Origin: Burkholderiaceae bacterium
GTDB lineage: Bacteria; Pseudomonadota; Gammaproteobacteria; Burkholderiales; Burkholderiaceae_C
Assembly (NCBI GenBank): GCA_024710165.1
Contig: JANJVG010000024.1
Coordinates: 1 to 64,000, forward strand
DNA: 64,000 nt
Reading direction: 5' to 3'
Below are positions 20,775 through 30,417 of this stretch, piece after piece. The number at the start of each line of letters is the position of its first letter. Within the stretch, counting starts at the first letter, position 1. A model generated the notes under the pieces. That model worked only from the letters and a program-made list of their open reading frames with translations. It was not told where the DNA came from and did no database searches. The translations under genes were made by a program, and so were the position numbers.

Positions 20775-21959
20775 TCAGTTTGCAGCTGTGCGCGGGGCTT
20801 GCGCAGCGGCTGCGGCCGTGGCCTGCCTGTCGCCGGTGCGCGTGTCAATCTCGGCGCTCATCGACAAGCCCACCTTGAGCGGGTTGGCCTGCAGTTCGGC
20901 CGCGTCGAGCTTGACGCGCACGGGCAGGCGCTGCACCACCTTGATCCAGTTGCCCGTGGCGTTCTGCGCCGGAATGGCGGCAAAGGCCGAGCCCGAGCCG
21001 CCCGAGAAGCCTTCCACCACGCCCTGGTAGGTGACGCCCTTGCCGTAGATGTCGGCGTGCAGCTTCACGCTCTGACCCACGCGCACTTTTTCCAGTTGCA
21101 CTTCCTTGAAGTTGGCGTCCACATAGATCTCCTGCACGGGCACCACCGCCATCAGCGGCATGCCGGGCTGCACGCGCTGGCCCAGCTGCACCCTGCGTTG
21201 GGCCACCACGCCGTCGAGCGGCGCGCGGATCACGGTGCGCGCCAGGTCCACCCTGGCCTGGTCGAGGCGGGCACGGGCCGCCTGCACTTCGGGGTTGGTG
21301 TCCACGGTGCTGTGGCTGATGAGGGCCGCATTGGCCTCCTTGGCGGCGACGGCCGAGCGCTGGTTGGCGGTGACCTGTGCGGCGGCTGCCTTGGCGGCGG
21401 CCAGCTGGGCGGTGGCGGCGTCAAAACCGTTCTTGGCGCGCGTCAGCTCATCGCCCGACACCGAGCCTGAAGCGACCAAAGCCTGGCGGCGCTGCAAGTC
21501 CACCTTGGCGCGCTCGAAGTCGGCCTGGGCAGCGGCCAGCTGGGCGCTGGCGCGCTGGGCGTCGGCCTCGCGGGCGCTGATCTGCGCGCTCAGGTTGGTG
21601 TCGTTGGCCATGTAGCTTTTGACGCGGCGCGTGGCGCGGTCGAGCTCTGCCGTGGCCTGGGCGACGGCCAGCTTCGCGTCGGTGGGGTCGATGACCAGCA
21701 ACACGTCGCCCGCCTTCACCGCGTCGGTGTCGCTCACCTTCACCTCCAGCACGGTGCCGCCGACGGACGGCGTGATCTGCGCCACTTCCGCCGCGGCGTA
21801 GGCGTTGTCGGTGGAGACGTAATGCGAGGCGTGCAGCTTCCAGTAGGCGCTGCTACCCACGGCGGCCAGCACCACCACGCCGCCCAGCAGGGCCAGGCGG
21901 GCGTTGCGGCGCTTTTTGACGATGGCATCAGCGGCAGACAGGGTGTTGTTTTCAGACAT
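20775..21959 (-). CDS. HlyD/EmrA-family periplasmic adaptor
   Basis: MSENNTLSAADAIVKKRRNARLALLGGVVVLAAVG... YVSTDNAYAAAEVAQITPSVGGTV. Confidence 0.93.
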   Translation of the reverse strand: MSENNTLSAADAIVKKRRNARLALLGGVVVLAAVGSSAYWKLHASHYVSTDNAYAAAEVAQITPSVGGTVLEVKVSDTDAVKAGDVLLVIDPTDAKLAVAQATAELDRATRRVKSYMANDTNLSAQISAREADAQRASAQLAAAQADFERAKVDLQRRQALVASGSVSGDELTRAKNGFDAATAQLAAAKAAAAQVTANQRSAVAAKEANAALISHSTVDTNPEVQAARARLDQARVDLARTVIRAPLDGVVAQRRVQLGQRVQPGMPLMAVVPVQEIYVDANFKEVQLEKVRVGQSVKLHADIYGKGVTYQGVVEGFSGGSGSAFAAIPAQNATGNWIKVVQRLPVRVKLDAAELQANPLKVGLSMSAEIDTRTGDRQATAAAAAQAPRTAAN

Positions 21960-22011
21960 GGGAATTCCTTGTTCGATGTTCTTGGGGGCCGGGCGTGGCG
22001 GGTTGTTGTGC

Positions 22012-23493
22012 TTACTGGCGGGCGCTGGCCAGGGTGCTGGCGGGGGCTGTCTGGTAGCCGCCACCCAGTGCCCGCTGCAGGCCGATGTCGAGCGTGAACG
22101 ACGCCGAGCGCAGGTTGGTCTGGGCGCTCAGGGCGCCCAGCAGGCTGTCTTCGGCGGTGAGCACTTCGAGGTAGGTGGCCAGGCCGCCCTCATAGCGGTT
22201 GCTGGCCACGCGGTGCGCCTCGGTGGCGGCGTCTACGGCTTCTTGCGCTTTGCCCAGGCGCTGGCCCAAGGCTTTCTGGCGGATGGCGTTGTCGGCCACG
22301 TCCTGCAGCGCGCGGGCCACGGTGGCGTTGTACTGGGCCACGGCCTCGGCATAGCTGGCGTGCGCGCCGCGCAACTCGCCCTGCAGGCGGCCACCGCTGA
22401 AGATCGGCAGCGAAATTGCCGGGCCAAAGCTGGCAATGCCCGAGCCGCCCTTGGCCAGCATGTCCAGCCCGAGCGACTGCACGCCGATCAGCGCCGACAG
22501 GTTCACGTTGGGATAGAACTCGGCCTTTTTCTGCTCGATGCGGCTGCCCAGCGCCTCGGTGCGCAGGCGCGCGGCCACCACATCCGGGCGGCGGCCCAGC
22601 AGGTCGGCCGATATTTCTGCGGGCAGGCCGAAGGCGCGGTCGAGCTTCAAAGTCGGCGCGGCAATCGACAGCGCACGGTCCGGCCCCGCGCCCAGCAAGG
22701 CCGCCAGGCGGTTGCGTTGCAGCGCGATCTGCTCGTCCAGCGCCAGCAGCTCGCCTTCGGCCACGGCGCGGCGGGCGTCGGCATTGCGCAGGCCGCCGCG
22801 CGTCTCCAGCCCGTTGTCAAAGCGCTGGGTGAACAGGCTGGCGGTTTTCTGCCGAATCTCCAGCGCGCGGGCGGCGGTGTCGCGGTTGGCGTGCAGGCGG
22901 CTCAGCTCGGCATAGTGGGCCGCCACGCCGGCGGCCAGCCACAGGCGCGCCTGCGCCAGTTCGGCACGGCTGGCTTCCACGTCGGACGTGGCAGCAGCCA
23001 GCGCGGCGCGGTTCTTGCCCCAGAAGTCCAGCTCCCAGCGCATATCCAGCGTGGCGCGGCCGTAGTCGTTCAGGCCCTCGGTGGCGGGGGAGCGTGGGAT
23101 CAGGTGGTTATAGCTGAGCTTGTCGCCCGTCACGGAGGCATTGGCGCTGACCTGTGGCTTGCTGGCGGCGCCGGTGATCTGCATGACGGCATCGGCGCGC
23201 TGCAGGCGCGCGGCGGCGGCGGCCAGGTCGGGCGCATCGTCCAGCGCCTCGGCAATCAGCGCGTTGAGCTGGGCATCGCCATAAGCCGTCCACCACTGCT
23301 CGGCGGGCCACTGGGCACTCGGTGCGGTCAAGGAAGCGCTGGACTGGAAGGCCTGCGCCGGCTTGGGCCGGGGCGTGGCGCCCAGGTCCGGCAACTGGGC
23401 ACAACCGGCCAGAAACAGGGCTGCGACCAGGGCGGACAAGGGCATGCGCAGCCTGTGCAAGGCGGGCGAGGGCGGCGTGCTGCGGTGGTGCAT
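22012..23493 (-). CDS. outer-membrane efflux lipoprotein (NodT/TolC family)
   Basis: MHHRSTPPSPALHRLRMPLSALVAALFLAGCAQLPDLG lipobox; TolC-like repeats. Confidence 0.92.
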   Translation of the reverse strand: MHHRSTPPSPALHRLRMPLSALVAALFLAGCAQLPDLGATPRPKPAQAFQSSASLTAPSAQWPAEQWWTAYGDAQLNALIAEALDDAPDLAAAAARLQRADAVMQITGAASKPQVSANASVTGDKLSYNHLIPRSPATEGLNDYGRATLDMRWELDFWGKNRAALAAATSDVEASRAELAQARLWLAAGVAAHYAELSRLHANRDTAARALEIRQKTASLFTQRFDNGLETRGGLRNADARRAVAEGELLALDEQIALQRNRLAALLGAGPDRALSIAAPTLKLDRAFGLPAEISADLLGRRPDVVAARLRTEALGSRIEQKKAEFYPNVNLSALIGVQSLGLDMLAKGGSGIASFGPAISLPIFSGGRLQGELRGAHASYAEAVAQYNATVARALQDVADNAIRQKALGQRLGKAQEAVDAATEAHRVASNRYEGGLATYLEVLTAEDSLLGALSAQTNLRSASFTLDIGLQRALGGGYQTAPASTLASARQ

Positions 23494-23510
23494 CGGGATT
23501 CCATTTAAAT

Positions 23511-23575
23511 GAACTGATCGGTTTAGTTTAGCTTTGGTTTTGGGCGAATTCAAGCTAAACTGAACTAATTGGTTC
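23511..23575. promoter_or_regulatory. paired TetR operator candidates between divergent tetR and efflux operon
   Basis: gaactgatcggtttagtttagctt (23511-23534) and aagctaaactgaactaattggttc (23552-23575) form a 24-bp imperfect inverted repeat. Confidence 0.75.
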
Positions 23576-23593
23576 AAAAATAAAGGAGTTGAC

Positions 23594-24205
23594 ATGCGCG
23601 CAAAAACCGAGACAAGGCGCCAGGCCATCCTGGACGCCGCCGCCGAGGTTTTTCAGGAAACGGGGTTCGAGCGCACCACCATGGCGGCCATCTGCGAGCG
23701 CCTGGGGTACTCGAAGGCCACGCTGTACAACTACTTTGCGTCGAAGGAGGAACTGTTCCTCGCCGTGGTGTTTGGCGCCACCGAGGCCGAGTTCCAGGCC
23801 ATGCTGGCCGCGCTGGATGCCAGTGTGCAGGACATGACCGAAGCGCTGGAGAAGTTTGGCCGGGGCCTGCTCACACTGCTGTATTCACCGCAGGTGCAGG
23901 CGGTGCGCCGTCTTATCGTGGCCGAGGCCGGGCGCTCGGATCTGGGGCGCCAGTGCTACGCGCTGGGCCCTGCGCGCAACGAGGCTGCAATGGCCGTGTT
24001 TTTGCAGCACGCCATGGACACCGGCCAGCTGCGCCAGGCCGACGCCCGCATTGCTGCGCTGCATCTGCGCGGATTGCTGGAGGCCGAGTGGCTGGATCGC
24101 TTCATGTTCCAGACCCTGCAGCCCATCACCGACGACGAGATCCATGCCACGGTGCAGCGGGCCGTGGCGGCGTTCATGGCGGCGTACGGACCGATGAAGG
24201 TGTGA
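23594..24205 (+). CDS. TetR/AcrR-family transcriptional regulator
   Basis: 203 aa; RQAILDAAAEVFQETGFERTTMAAICERLGYSKATLYNYFASKEELF. Confidence 0.95.
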   Translation: MRAKTETRRQAILDAAAEVFQETGFERTTMAAICERLGYSKATLYNYFASKEELFLAVVFGATEAEFQAMLAALDASVQDMTEALEKFGRGLLTLLYSPQVQAVRRLIVAEAGRSDLGRQCYALGPARNEAAMAVFLQHAMDTGQLRQADARIAALHLRGLLEAEWLDRFMFQTLQPITDDEIHATVQRAVAAFMAAYGPMKV

Positions 24206-24221
24206 CGCTCTGCACCGGGCG

Positions 24222-24250
24222 AAAAAAAGGAGCTCGAAAGCTCCTTTTTT
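24222..24250. terminator. bidirectional intrinsic terminator
   Basis: aaaaaaaggagct-cgaa-agctcctttttt between convergent genes. Confidence 0.9.
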
Positions 24251-24306
24251 AGTAGCTACTAGCGATTGATAGATAAGCGCTAGAGCCCTATTTGGCTCAA
24301 ATTTTG
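24251..24306 (+). repeat. dispersed double-hairpin palindromic repeat, copy C
   Basis: agtagctactagcgattgatagataagcgctagagccc...caaatttt. Confidence 0.7.
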
Positions 24307-24308
24307 CC

Positions 24309-25226
24309 TTACGTCGGCAAAAAGCCTTCGACCGACAGGTAGCGCTCGCCCGTGTCGTAGTTGAAGCCCAGCACCTTGGCCCCGGCGGGCAGCTCGGGCA
24401 GTTTTTGCGCAATGGCGGCCAGTGTGGCGCCGCTGGAGATGCCCACCAGCATGCCCTCTTCGCGGGCGCTGCGGCGGGCGTATTCGCGCGCGGGTTCGGC
24501 GTCGACCTGGATCACGCCGTCGAGCAGGCGGGTGTCCAGGTTTTTGGGGATGAAACCCGCGCCAATGCCCTGAATGGGGTGCGGTGCCGGCTGGCCGCCG
24601 CTGATCACGGGCGACTGCGTGGGCTCCACGGCAAACACCTTGAGCTGCGGGAATTGGGCTTTCAGCACGCGCGCCACGCCGGTCAGGTGGCCGCCCGTGC
24701 CCACGCCAGTGATCAGCGCATCCAGCCCGTCGGGGAAGTCGGCCAGGATCTCCTGCGCCGTGGTGCGCACGTGCACGTCGATGTTGGCCGGGTTCTCGAA
24801 CTGCTGCGGAATCCAGGCACCGCGTGTTTGGGCCTTGAGTTCCTCGGCCCGGGCGATGGCGCCCTTCATGCCCTTCTCGCGCGGCGTGAGGTCGAAGCTG
24901 GCGCCGTAGGCCAGCATCAGGCGGCGGCGCTCGATGCTCATGCTGTCGGGCATCACGAGGATGAGCTTGTAGCCCTTGACGGCCGCCACCATGGCCAGGC
25001 CCACGCCGGTGTTGCCGCTGGTGGGCTCGATGATGGTGCCGCCAGGCTGCAGGGCGCCCGATTTCTCGGCGTCTTCCACCATGGCCAGCGCAATGCGGTC
25101 TTTGATGGAGCCGCCAGGGTTGCCGCGCTCGGACTTGATCCACACATTGGCGCCGGCGCCAAACAGGCGGTTGATGCGCACATGCGGTGTGTTGCCGATG
25201 GCGTGCAGGATGGTGTCAACTCTCAT
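24309..25226 (-). CDS. cysteine synthase (O-acetylserine sulfhydrylase)
   Basis: [22 protein letters not shown]...[27 protein letters not shown]. Confidence 0.94.
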   Translation of the reverse strand: MRVDTILHAIGNTPHVRINRLFGAGANVWIKSERGNPGGSIKDRIALAMVEDAEKSGALQPGGTIIEPTSGNTGVGLAMVAAVKGYKLILVMPDSMSIERRRLMLAYGASFDLTPREKGMKGAIARAEELKAQTRGAWIPQQFENPANIDVHVRTTAQEILADFPDGLDALITGVGTGGHLTGVARVLKAQFPQLKVFAVEPTQSPVISGGQPAPHPIQGIGAGFIPKNLDTRLLDGVIQVDAEPAREYARRSAREEGMLVGISSGATLAAIAQKLPELPAGAKVLGFNYDTGERYLSVEGFLPT

Positions 25227-25351
25227 GGCGTCTCCTCGGATGGGAAAGTGAAAAAGCGGGGATGAACGCCATTCTGAACTACTTGTTCTGCAACGCGGCA
25301 TATATGGTTATGCCCGGGCGCCGGGGCTGGCCAAGGATGGCTTGTTGCGCT

Positions 25352-25408
25352 GTTAGCTATAAAAAAATAGCTGCAGGCCTTTGCTGCAAAATGGCTGGAG
25401 CCTGAAAA
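25352..25408 (+). repeat. degenerate dispersed palindromic repeat, copy D
   Basis: tgttagctataaaaaaatagctgcaggcctttgctgcaaaatggctggagcctgaaaac; partial match only. Confidence 0.4.
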
Positions 25409-25416
25409 CACCCTGA

Positions 25417-26088
25417 TCAGGCGTGTGTGACCATGCGGGCGTGCTGCTGTTCGCTGAGGTGGGGCAAGGTGTTGAAGGTTTGCAGCATCAGCCGCTTGGG
25501 GCTGACGCTGAATTCGGTCACCGCGCTGTTGCGGATGCGCATGTTCAGCGCAATGGTGACCTCGGGCGCCGTGCCCAGCACCTCGCCCACGGCGGTGGAG
25601 ATGGGGCCGCCGCTGCTCACCAGCAGCACGTTCTGGCCTGCGTGGTCGTGGCGGACCTTGTCGAGCACGGTGCGTACGCCGCCCGCAAAGTCGTCCCAGC
25701 TCGGCATGCCCTGCGGGCTGATGACACCGGCCATCCACTGTGCGATGGCGTCGCACAGCAGGCGGAAATGGTGGCGGTACAGCTCGGGGGTGTCGGGCTT
25801 TTGCAGCGGCTCGGTGTGGATGGCGCGGATCAGCGCGTGGCTGTCGTATTCGTTCAGGCTGGGCAGGGTGACGGGTTCGGGCAGGCCCGGCAGACCCTCG
25901 GCGATGCCTTCGAGCGTCTGCACATGGCGGCGCAGCGAGCCCAGCAGCACGGCGTCAAAGCGCTGGCCGCTGTTGCGCCAGTATTCACCCAGGCGCACCG
26001 CCTGTTGGCGGCCCAGGGGGCTGAGCTGGTCGTAGTCGTCTGCGCCAAACGAGGCCTGGCCGTGGCGCACAAGGTAGAGGGTTCCCAT
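25417..26088 (-). CDS. histidine phosphatase (phosphoglycerate mutase-like)
   Basis: MGTLYLVRHGQASFGADDYDQLSPLGRQQA RHG motif. Confidence 0.92.
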   Translation of the reverse strand: MGTLYLVRHGQASFGADDYDQLSPLGRQQAVRLGEYWRNSGQRFDAVLLGSLRRHVQTLEGIAEGLPGLPEPVTLPSLNEYDSHALIRAIHTEPLQKPDTPELYRHHFRLLCDAIAQWMAGVISPQGMPSWDDFAGGVRTVLDKVRHDHAGQNVLLVSSGGPISTAVGEVLGTAPEVTIALNMRIRNSAVTEFSVSPKRLMLQTFNTLPHLSEQQHARMVTHA

Positions 26089-26167
26089 GCCGGCGATTGT
26101 GGCTTTGGATGGCCCCGCGGTCTTGTCACTGCTGCGACTGAGGGCGCCAGCCATCGCAGGCGCAGGC

Positions 26168-26869
26168 TCAGGCCCGGTCTCCCGGGTCGGCAGCGATGTG
26201 GCGCAGGATTTCGGCGCGCACCTTGCGCACATGCTGCATACCGGCGGCGTCGGCAGCGTCTACGTCGCCGTCCAACACGGCGCGGCCCATGGCCGAATAA
26301 TCCTGCAAGCGCAGCTGTTGCCGTGCCGAGAAGCGGTGCTGTGCGTACACGATGGGCATCTGGATCGAGGGAAACAGCCGCTGCAGTTCCAGGCTCCCGC
26401 TGGCCTCCAGCAGCGCGCGGTAAAAGGTGCGCCGAGCGCGGGCAAAGGCCTCGCTGTCCTGGCCCTGCCCGGCGGTGTGCAGTTGCCCGAGCGCCAGGTC
26501 AATGGGCTGCACGGCCTTCCCCGAGCGGATGCCCCGCGCCGCCGAGCGCGCCAGCAGCCCGGTCATGCGCTCGGCAACATCGAGCACGTCCAGGGTCTGC
26601 TGCACCGTGAGCGACTTGATGGCCACCCCGCGGTGGCGAACGGTGTCCACGATCCCGTCGGCCGCCAGGCGCTGCAACGCCTCGCGCACGGAGTTGCGGC
26701 CCACGCCGAACTGCCGGGCCAGATCCGCCTCGACCAGCCGCTGGCCCGGTACAAAGCGCTGCGCCTCCAGGCCGTTGACCACGCCATAAAAAACCGCATC
26801 GGCAGCGCTGCGGGCGCAGCCCGGCCCAATGGTGGAAGCGGCTTCGGTGGGGTGCTGTGGGAACATCAT
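26168..26869 (-). CDS. GntR-family regulator, FCD/FadR type
   Basis: 233 aa; PGQRLVEADLARQFGVGRNSVREALQRLAADGIV. Confidence 0.93.
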   Translation of the reverse strand: MMFPQHPTEAASTIGPGCARSAADAVFYGVVNGLEAQRFVPGQRLVEADLARQFGVGRNSVREALQRLAADGIVDTVRHRGVAIKSLTVQQTLDVLDVAERMTGLLARSAARGIRSGKAVQPIDLALGQLHTAGQGQDSEAFARARRTFYRALLEASGSLELQRLFPSIQMPIVYAQHRFSARQQLRLQDYSAMGRAVLDGDVDAADAAGMQHVRKVRAEILRHIAADPGDRA

Positions 26870-26886
26870 GCGGGGAGCTCAGGCCA

Positions 26887-26923
26887 GTGTTGGGCAAAAT
26901 TGTCCTACAATTTTGCCCAACAC
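26887..26923. promoter_or_regulatory. perfect 37-bp palindrome, GntR operator candidate
   Basis: gtgttgggcaaaattgt-cct-acaattttgcccaacac; 17-bp perfect arms between divergent gntR and acyl-CoA dehydrogenase. Confidence 0.85.
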
Positions 26924-26957
26924 CATTCATCTGTGACCCATCGGAAGGAGCGCCTCC

Positions 26958-28142
26958 ATGAACTTCGATTTGTCCCCCGAGATCCAGGAGCTGCGGGACC
27001 GGACGCGGCAGTTCATTGCCGAGCAGATCATCCCGCTCGAAAACGACGAACGCCAGAGCTCGCACGGCCCCAGCGAGGCGCTGCGCCGCGAACTGGTGGC
27101 GCGTGCACGCACCGCCGGCCTGCTCACGCCCCATGCCTCGCGCGAGATGGGGGGGCTGGGCCTGAGCCACGTGGCCAAGGCCGCGGTGTTCGAGGAGGCC
27201 GGCTATTCGTGGCTGGGCCCGACGGCGCTGAACATCCATGCGCCCGACGAAGGCAACATCCACCTGATGGAAGAGGTGGCCACGCCCGCACAAAAAGAGC
27301 GCTGGCTGCGCCCGCAGGTGGCCGGCCACATCCGCTCGTGTTTTGCCATGACGGAGCCTTCGCCCGGTGCGGGCGCCGACCCGTCCATGCTGGCCACCAC
27401 GGCCGTGCGCGATGGCGACGGGTACCGCATCAACGGCGTCAAGTGGTTCATCACCGGGGCCGAGGGGGCAGACTACGCGATCATCATGGCGCGCATGGAA
27501 GACGGCTCGGCCACCATGTTTTTGTCCGATATGGATGCGCCCGGCATCGTGCTCGAGCGCAGCATGGACGCCATGGACGCCTGCTTCACCGGCGGCCACG
27601 GCGTGTTGCGCTTTGACAACCTGCGCGTGCCGGCTTCCCATGTGCTGGGCGAGATCGGCAAGGGCTTTCGCTATGCGCAGGTGCGCCTGGCGCCCGCACG
27701 CCTGACGCACTGCATGCGCTGGCTGGGCCAGGCGCGACGTGCCCACGATGCCGCGCTGGCCTACACGCGCCGGCGCCAGGCCTTCGGCAAGCCGCTGGCC
27801 GAGCACGAGGGTGTGGGCTTCATGCTGGCCGACAACGACATGGACCTGCACACCGCGCGACTGCATATCTGGCACACGGCGTGGCTGCTGGACCAGGGCG
27901 AGAAGTGCAATTTCGAGTCGAGCCGCGCCAAGGTCGTGTGCTCGGAGGCGCAGTGGCGTGTGGTGGATCGCAGCGTGCAGATGCTGGGCGGTTCGGGGGT
28001 CACGTCCGAATCACCGGTGATGCGCATCTTCACCGACATGCGGGCCTTTCGCATCTACGACGGCCCGAGCGAAGTGCACCGCTGGAGCATGGCGCGCAAG
28101 CTGGTGCACCAGGCAGAGAAGGCCGAGGCCTTGCTGCGGTAG
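26958..28142 (+). CDS. acyl-CoA dehydrogenase family protein
   Basis: 394 aa; MNFDLSPEIQELRDRTRQFI, CFAMTEPSPGAGADPSML, QMLGGSGVTSESPV. Confidence 0.94.
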   Translation: MNFDLSPEIQELRDRTRQFIAEQIIPLENDERQSSHGPSEALRRELVARARTAGLLTPHASREMGGLGLSHVAKAAVFEEAGYSWLGPTALNIHAPDEGNIHLMEEVATPAQKERWLRPQVAGHIRSCFAMTEPSPGAGADPSMLATTAVRDGDGYRINGVKWFITGAEGADYAIIMARMEDGSATMFLSDMDAPGIVLERSMDAMDACFTGGHGVLRFDNLRVPASHVLGEIGKGFRYAQVRLAPARLTHCMRWLGQARRAHDAALAYTRRRQAFGKPLAEHEGVGFMLADNDMDLHTARLHIWHTAWLLDQGEKCNFESSRAKVVCSEAQWRVVDRSVQMLGGSGVTSESPVMRIFTDMRAFRIYDGPSEVHRWSMARKLVHQAEKAEALLR

Positions 28143-28176
28143 TCCCCGGCAGGGCGCGCGGTTTACGTGCGGATGT

Positions 28177-29052
28177 TCAGAGCCGCACCGTGCCGTGCAC
28201 GCAGGTCACGCTGTGGCCTCCCACCCAGATGTCGGCGCCCTCCTGCGCCACCTGCACGCGCCCGGCGCGGCCCAGGGCGGTGCCCTGGCTGGCCACGTAG
28301 TGCGTGGGCGCCAGGCCTGCGCCGATGAGCCACTGCGCCAGCGCGGCATTCAGGCTGCCGGTGACCGGGTCTTCGGTCAGGCCGTTGTTGCCGGGGAAGA
28401 AGGCGCGCACCTCGAAGGCTATGCCCTCGGCGTCGCTCGCACCCACCACGCCGACCTTGCCGCGCGGGCCGACCACGCCCACGTCCAGTCCGGCCAGAAT
28501 GGCGCCGTCAGGCTGGAGCTGCAGCACTTGTTCTGCCGAACGCAGCATCACGCCGCGCCAGCGCGGGCCGTTGTCGCACCAGGCGTGGTGCAGGATGTCG
28601 GCGCGCGCCACGCCCAGGCCGCGCGCAATCCGCACCACATCCTCTTCGGCCAGCGGCCCACCCCGGATCAGCGGCGGTGCGGCGAAAGCCAGCCGGTCGC
28701 CGTCCTGGCGCAGCGGCACCAGGCCCACGCCGCACTCCTGCACGATACGGCCCGCGGTACGGGGCTGGCCACCGGCCTGCAGCCAGGCGTGGCAGGTGCC
28801 CAGCGTGGGGTGGCCGGCAAAGGGCAGTTCGCGCCCGGGGCAGAAAATGCGCACGCGGTAGTCCGCCCCGGCGGCGCGGCCCTCGGGCGTGGGGGGCAGA
28901 ACAAAGGTGGCTTCCGACAGGTTGGTCCAGTGGGTGAACTGCTGCAGGGCTTCGGTGCTGAGGCCTTCACCGTCGAGCACCACGGCCAGCGGGTTGCCGA
29001 GGTAGGGCGTGTCGGTAAAGACATCGACTTGCTGGAAGGGGCGCAGGCGCAT
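28177..29052 (-). CDS. PhzF family isomerase-like protein
   Basis: MRLRPFQQVDVFTDTPYLGNPLAVVLDGEGLS...; LPFAGHPTLGTCHAW. Confidence 0.93.
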   Translation of the reverse strand: MRLRPFQQVDVFTDTPYLGNPLAVVLDGEGLSTEALQQFTHWTNLSEATFVLPPTPEGRAAGADYRVRIFCPGRELPFAGHPTLGTCHAWLQAGGQPRTAGRIVQECGVGLVPLRQDGDRLAFAAPPLIRGGPLAEEDVVRIARGLGVARADILHHAWCDNGPRWRGVMLRSAEQVLQLQPDGAILAGLDVGVVGPRGKVGVVGASDAEGIAFEVRAFFPGNNGLTEDPVTGSLNAALAQWLIGAGLAPTHYVASQGTALGRAGRVQVAQEGADIWVGGHSVTCVHGTVRL

Positions 29053-29091
29053 GGGGTGCCTCAACAGGGGTCTTCCGGGGCGCTGGCGTGG

Positions 29092-30273
29092 TCAGGCCTG
29101 GCGGGCGCGGATGGCCGCAGCCAGCGCGGCAATGCCGGTGTCGATCTGGGCGCTGCTGGCGGTCACGAACGACAGGCGCAGCGTGCGCGCGTCGGCGTTG
29201 TCGGCATAGAAGGCGGCGCCGGGCACAAAGGCCACGTTGCGCTCCACGGCCTCGGGCAGCAGCTCGATGGCGTTCATGCCCTCGGGCAGGCGCAGCCACA
29301 GGAACATGCCGCCCAGCGGGCTGTTCCAGTGCACGCCCAGGCCCGCCATTTCGCGCTCCAGCGCGGTGAGCATGGCGTCGCGCTGGTGCTTGTACAGCGC
29401 GCGGATGGTGGGCACATGGCGGTCGAGGAAGCCGCCCTTGAGAACCTCGGACACCATGCGCTGGTTGAAGCCGGGGGTGTGCAGGTCGGCGGCCTGCTTG
29501 GCCTGCAGCAGCTTGGGGTACACCGCCTTGGGCGCCACCAGGTAGCCCAGGCGCAGGCCCGGAGCCAGCACTTTGGAAAAGCTGCCCATGTAAATGCAGC
29601 CCTCGGGGTTGCGAGCGGTCAGGGGTGCGGGTGGCGGATTGTCGAACCACAGGTCGCCGTAGGGATTGTCTTCTACCAGTGGCAGGCCCAGCTGCGCGGC
29701 CTTTTCCACCAGCGCGGCGCGGCGCGCCTCGCTCATGGTGCGGCCGGTGGGGTTCTGGAAGTTGGGCAGCACATACAGGAAGCGCGCCTTGCCGGTGCCG
29801 CTACCTACCTGGGCCACCAGGTCGTCGATGAGCACGCCTTCGTCGTCACTCGCCACGGCCACCACGGTGGGCTCCATGGGTGTGAAGGCCTGCAGCGCGC
29901 CGAGGTAGGTGGGGGTTTCGACCAGCACGCGGCTGCCCGCGTCGATCAGCACCTTGGCGATCAGGTCCAGCGCCTGCTGCGAACCGGTGGTGATGAGCAC
30001 CTGGTCGGGGTCCACGTTCCAGGGCAGAAGGTCGGCAATGGCCTGGCGCAGCGGGGCATAGCCCTCGCTGGCGGCGTACTGCAGGGCGGCGGCGCCGTCG
30101 TGGCCGAGCACCACTTCGCAGGCCTTGGCAAAGGCGTCGACCGGAAAGGTCTTGGGCGAGGGAAGGCCACCCGCCAGGCTGATGATGCCCGGCTTTTCGG
30201 TGACCTTGAGGATCTCGCGGATCACCGAGGGGTTCATTTTTTCGGCGCGTGCGGCCAGGGTCCAGTTCGTCAT
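29092..30273 (-). CDS. PLP-dependent aminotransferase (class I/II)
   Basis: MTNWTLAARAEKMNPSVIREILKVTEKPGIISLAGGLPSP; Lys motif GSFSKVLAPGLRLGY. Confidence 0.93.
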   Translation of the reverse strand: MTNWTLAARAEKMNPSVIREILKVTEKPGIISLAGGLPSPKTFPVDAFAKACEVVLGHDGAAALQYAASEGYAPLRQAIADLLPWNVDPDQVLITTGSQQALDLIAKVLIDAGSRVLVETPTYLGALQAFTPMEPTVVAVASDDEGVLIDDLVAQVGSGTGKARFLYVLPNFQNPTGRTMSEARRAALVEKAAQLGLPLVEDNPYGDLWFDNPPPAPLTARNPEGCIYMGSFSKVLAPGLRLGYLVAPKAVYPKLLQAKQAADLHTPGFNQRMVSEVLKGGFLDRHVPTIRALYKHQRDAMLTALEREMAGLGVHWNSPLGGMFLWLRLPEGMNAIELLPEAVERNVAFVPGAAFYADNADARTLRLSFVTASSAQIDTGIAALAAAIRARQA

Positions 30274-30417
30274 TTCCAGTCTTCTCCAGTGGATGCGCCG
30301 GGGGATGGGGCGCAGCGTTGTCGGTCCATCAAGCCAGGGGGTGGCCGGCTGGCGGCCCGGGGTCGGGTACCGGGCCAATAGCTTAACCGCAGGGCTGCCG
30401 GGGGCTGCAGGGGGCGA

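Noticed and set aside
28177-29052. PhzF as evidence of phenazine biosynthesis
   Set aside because: No other phz genes; PhzF-family proteins are widespread and of varied function.
28195-30381. 728-aa plus-strand ORF
   Set aside because: Spans two well-supported minus-strand genes (PhzF, aminotransferase); composition typical of a shadow ORF.
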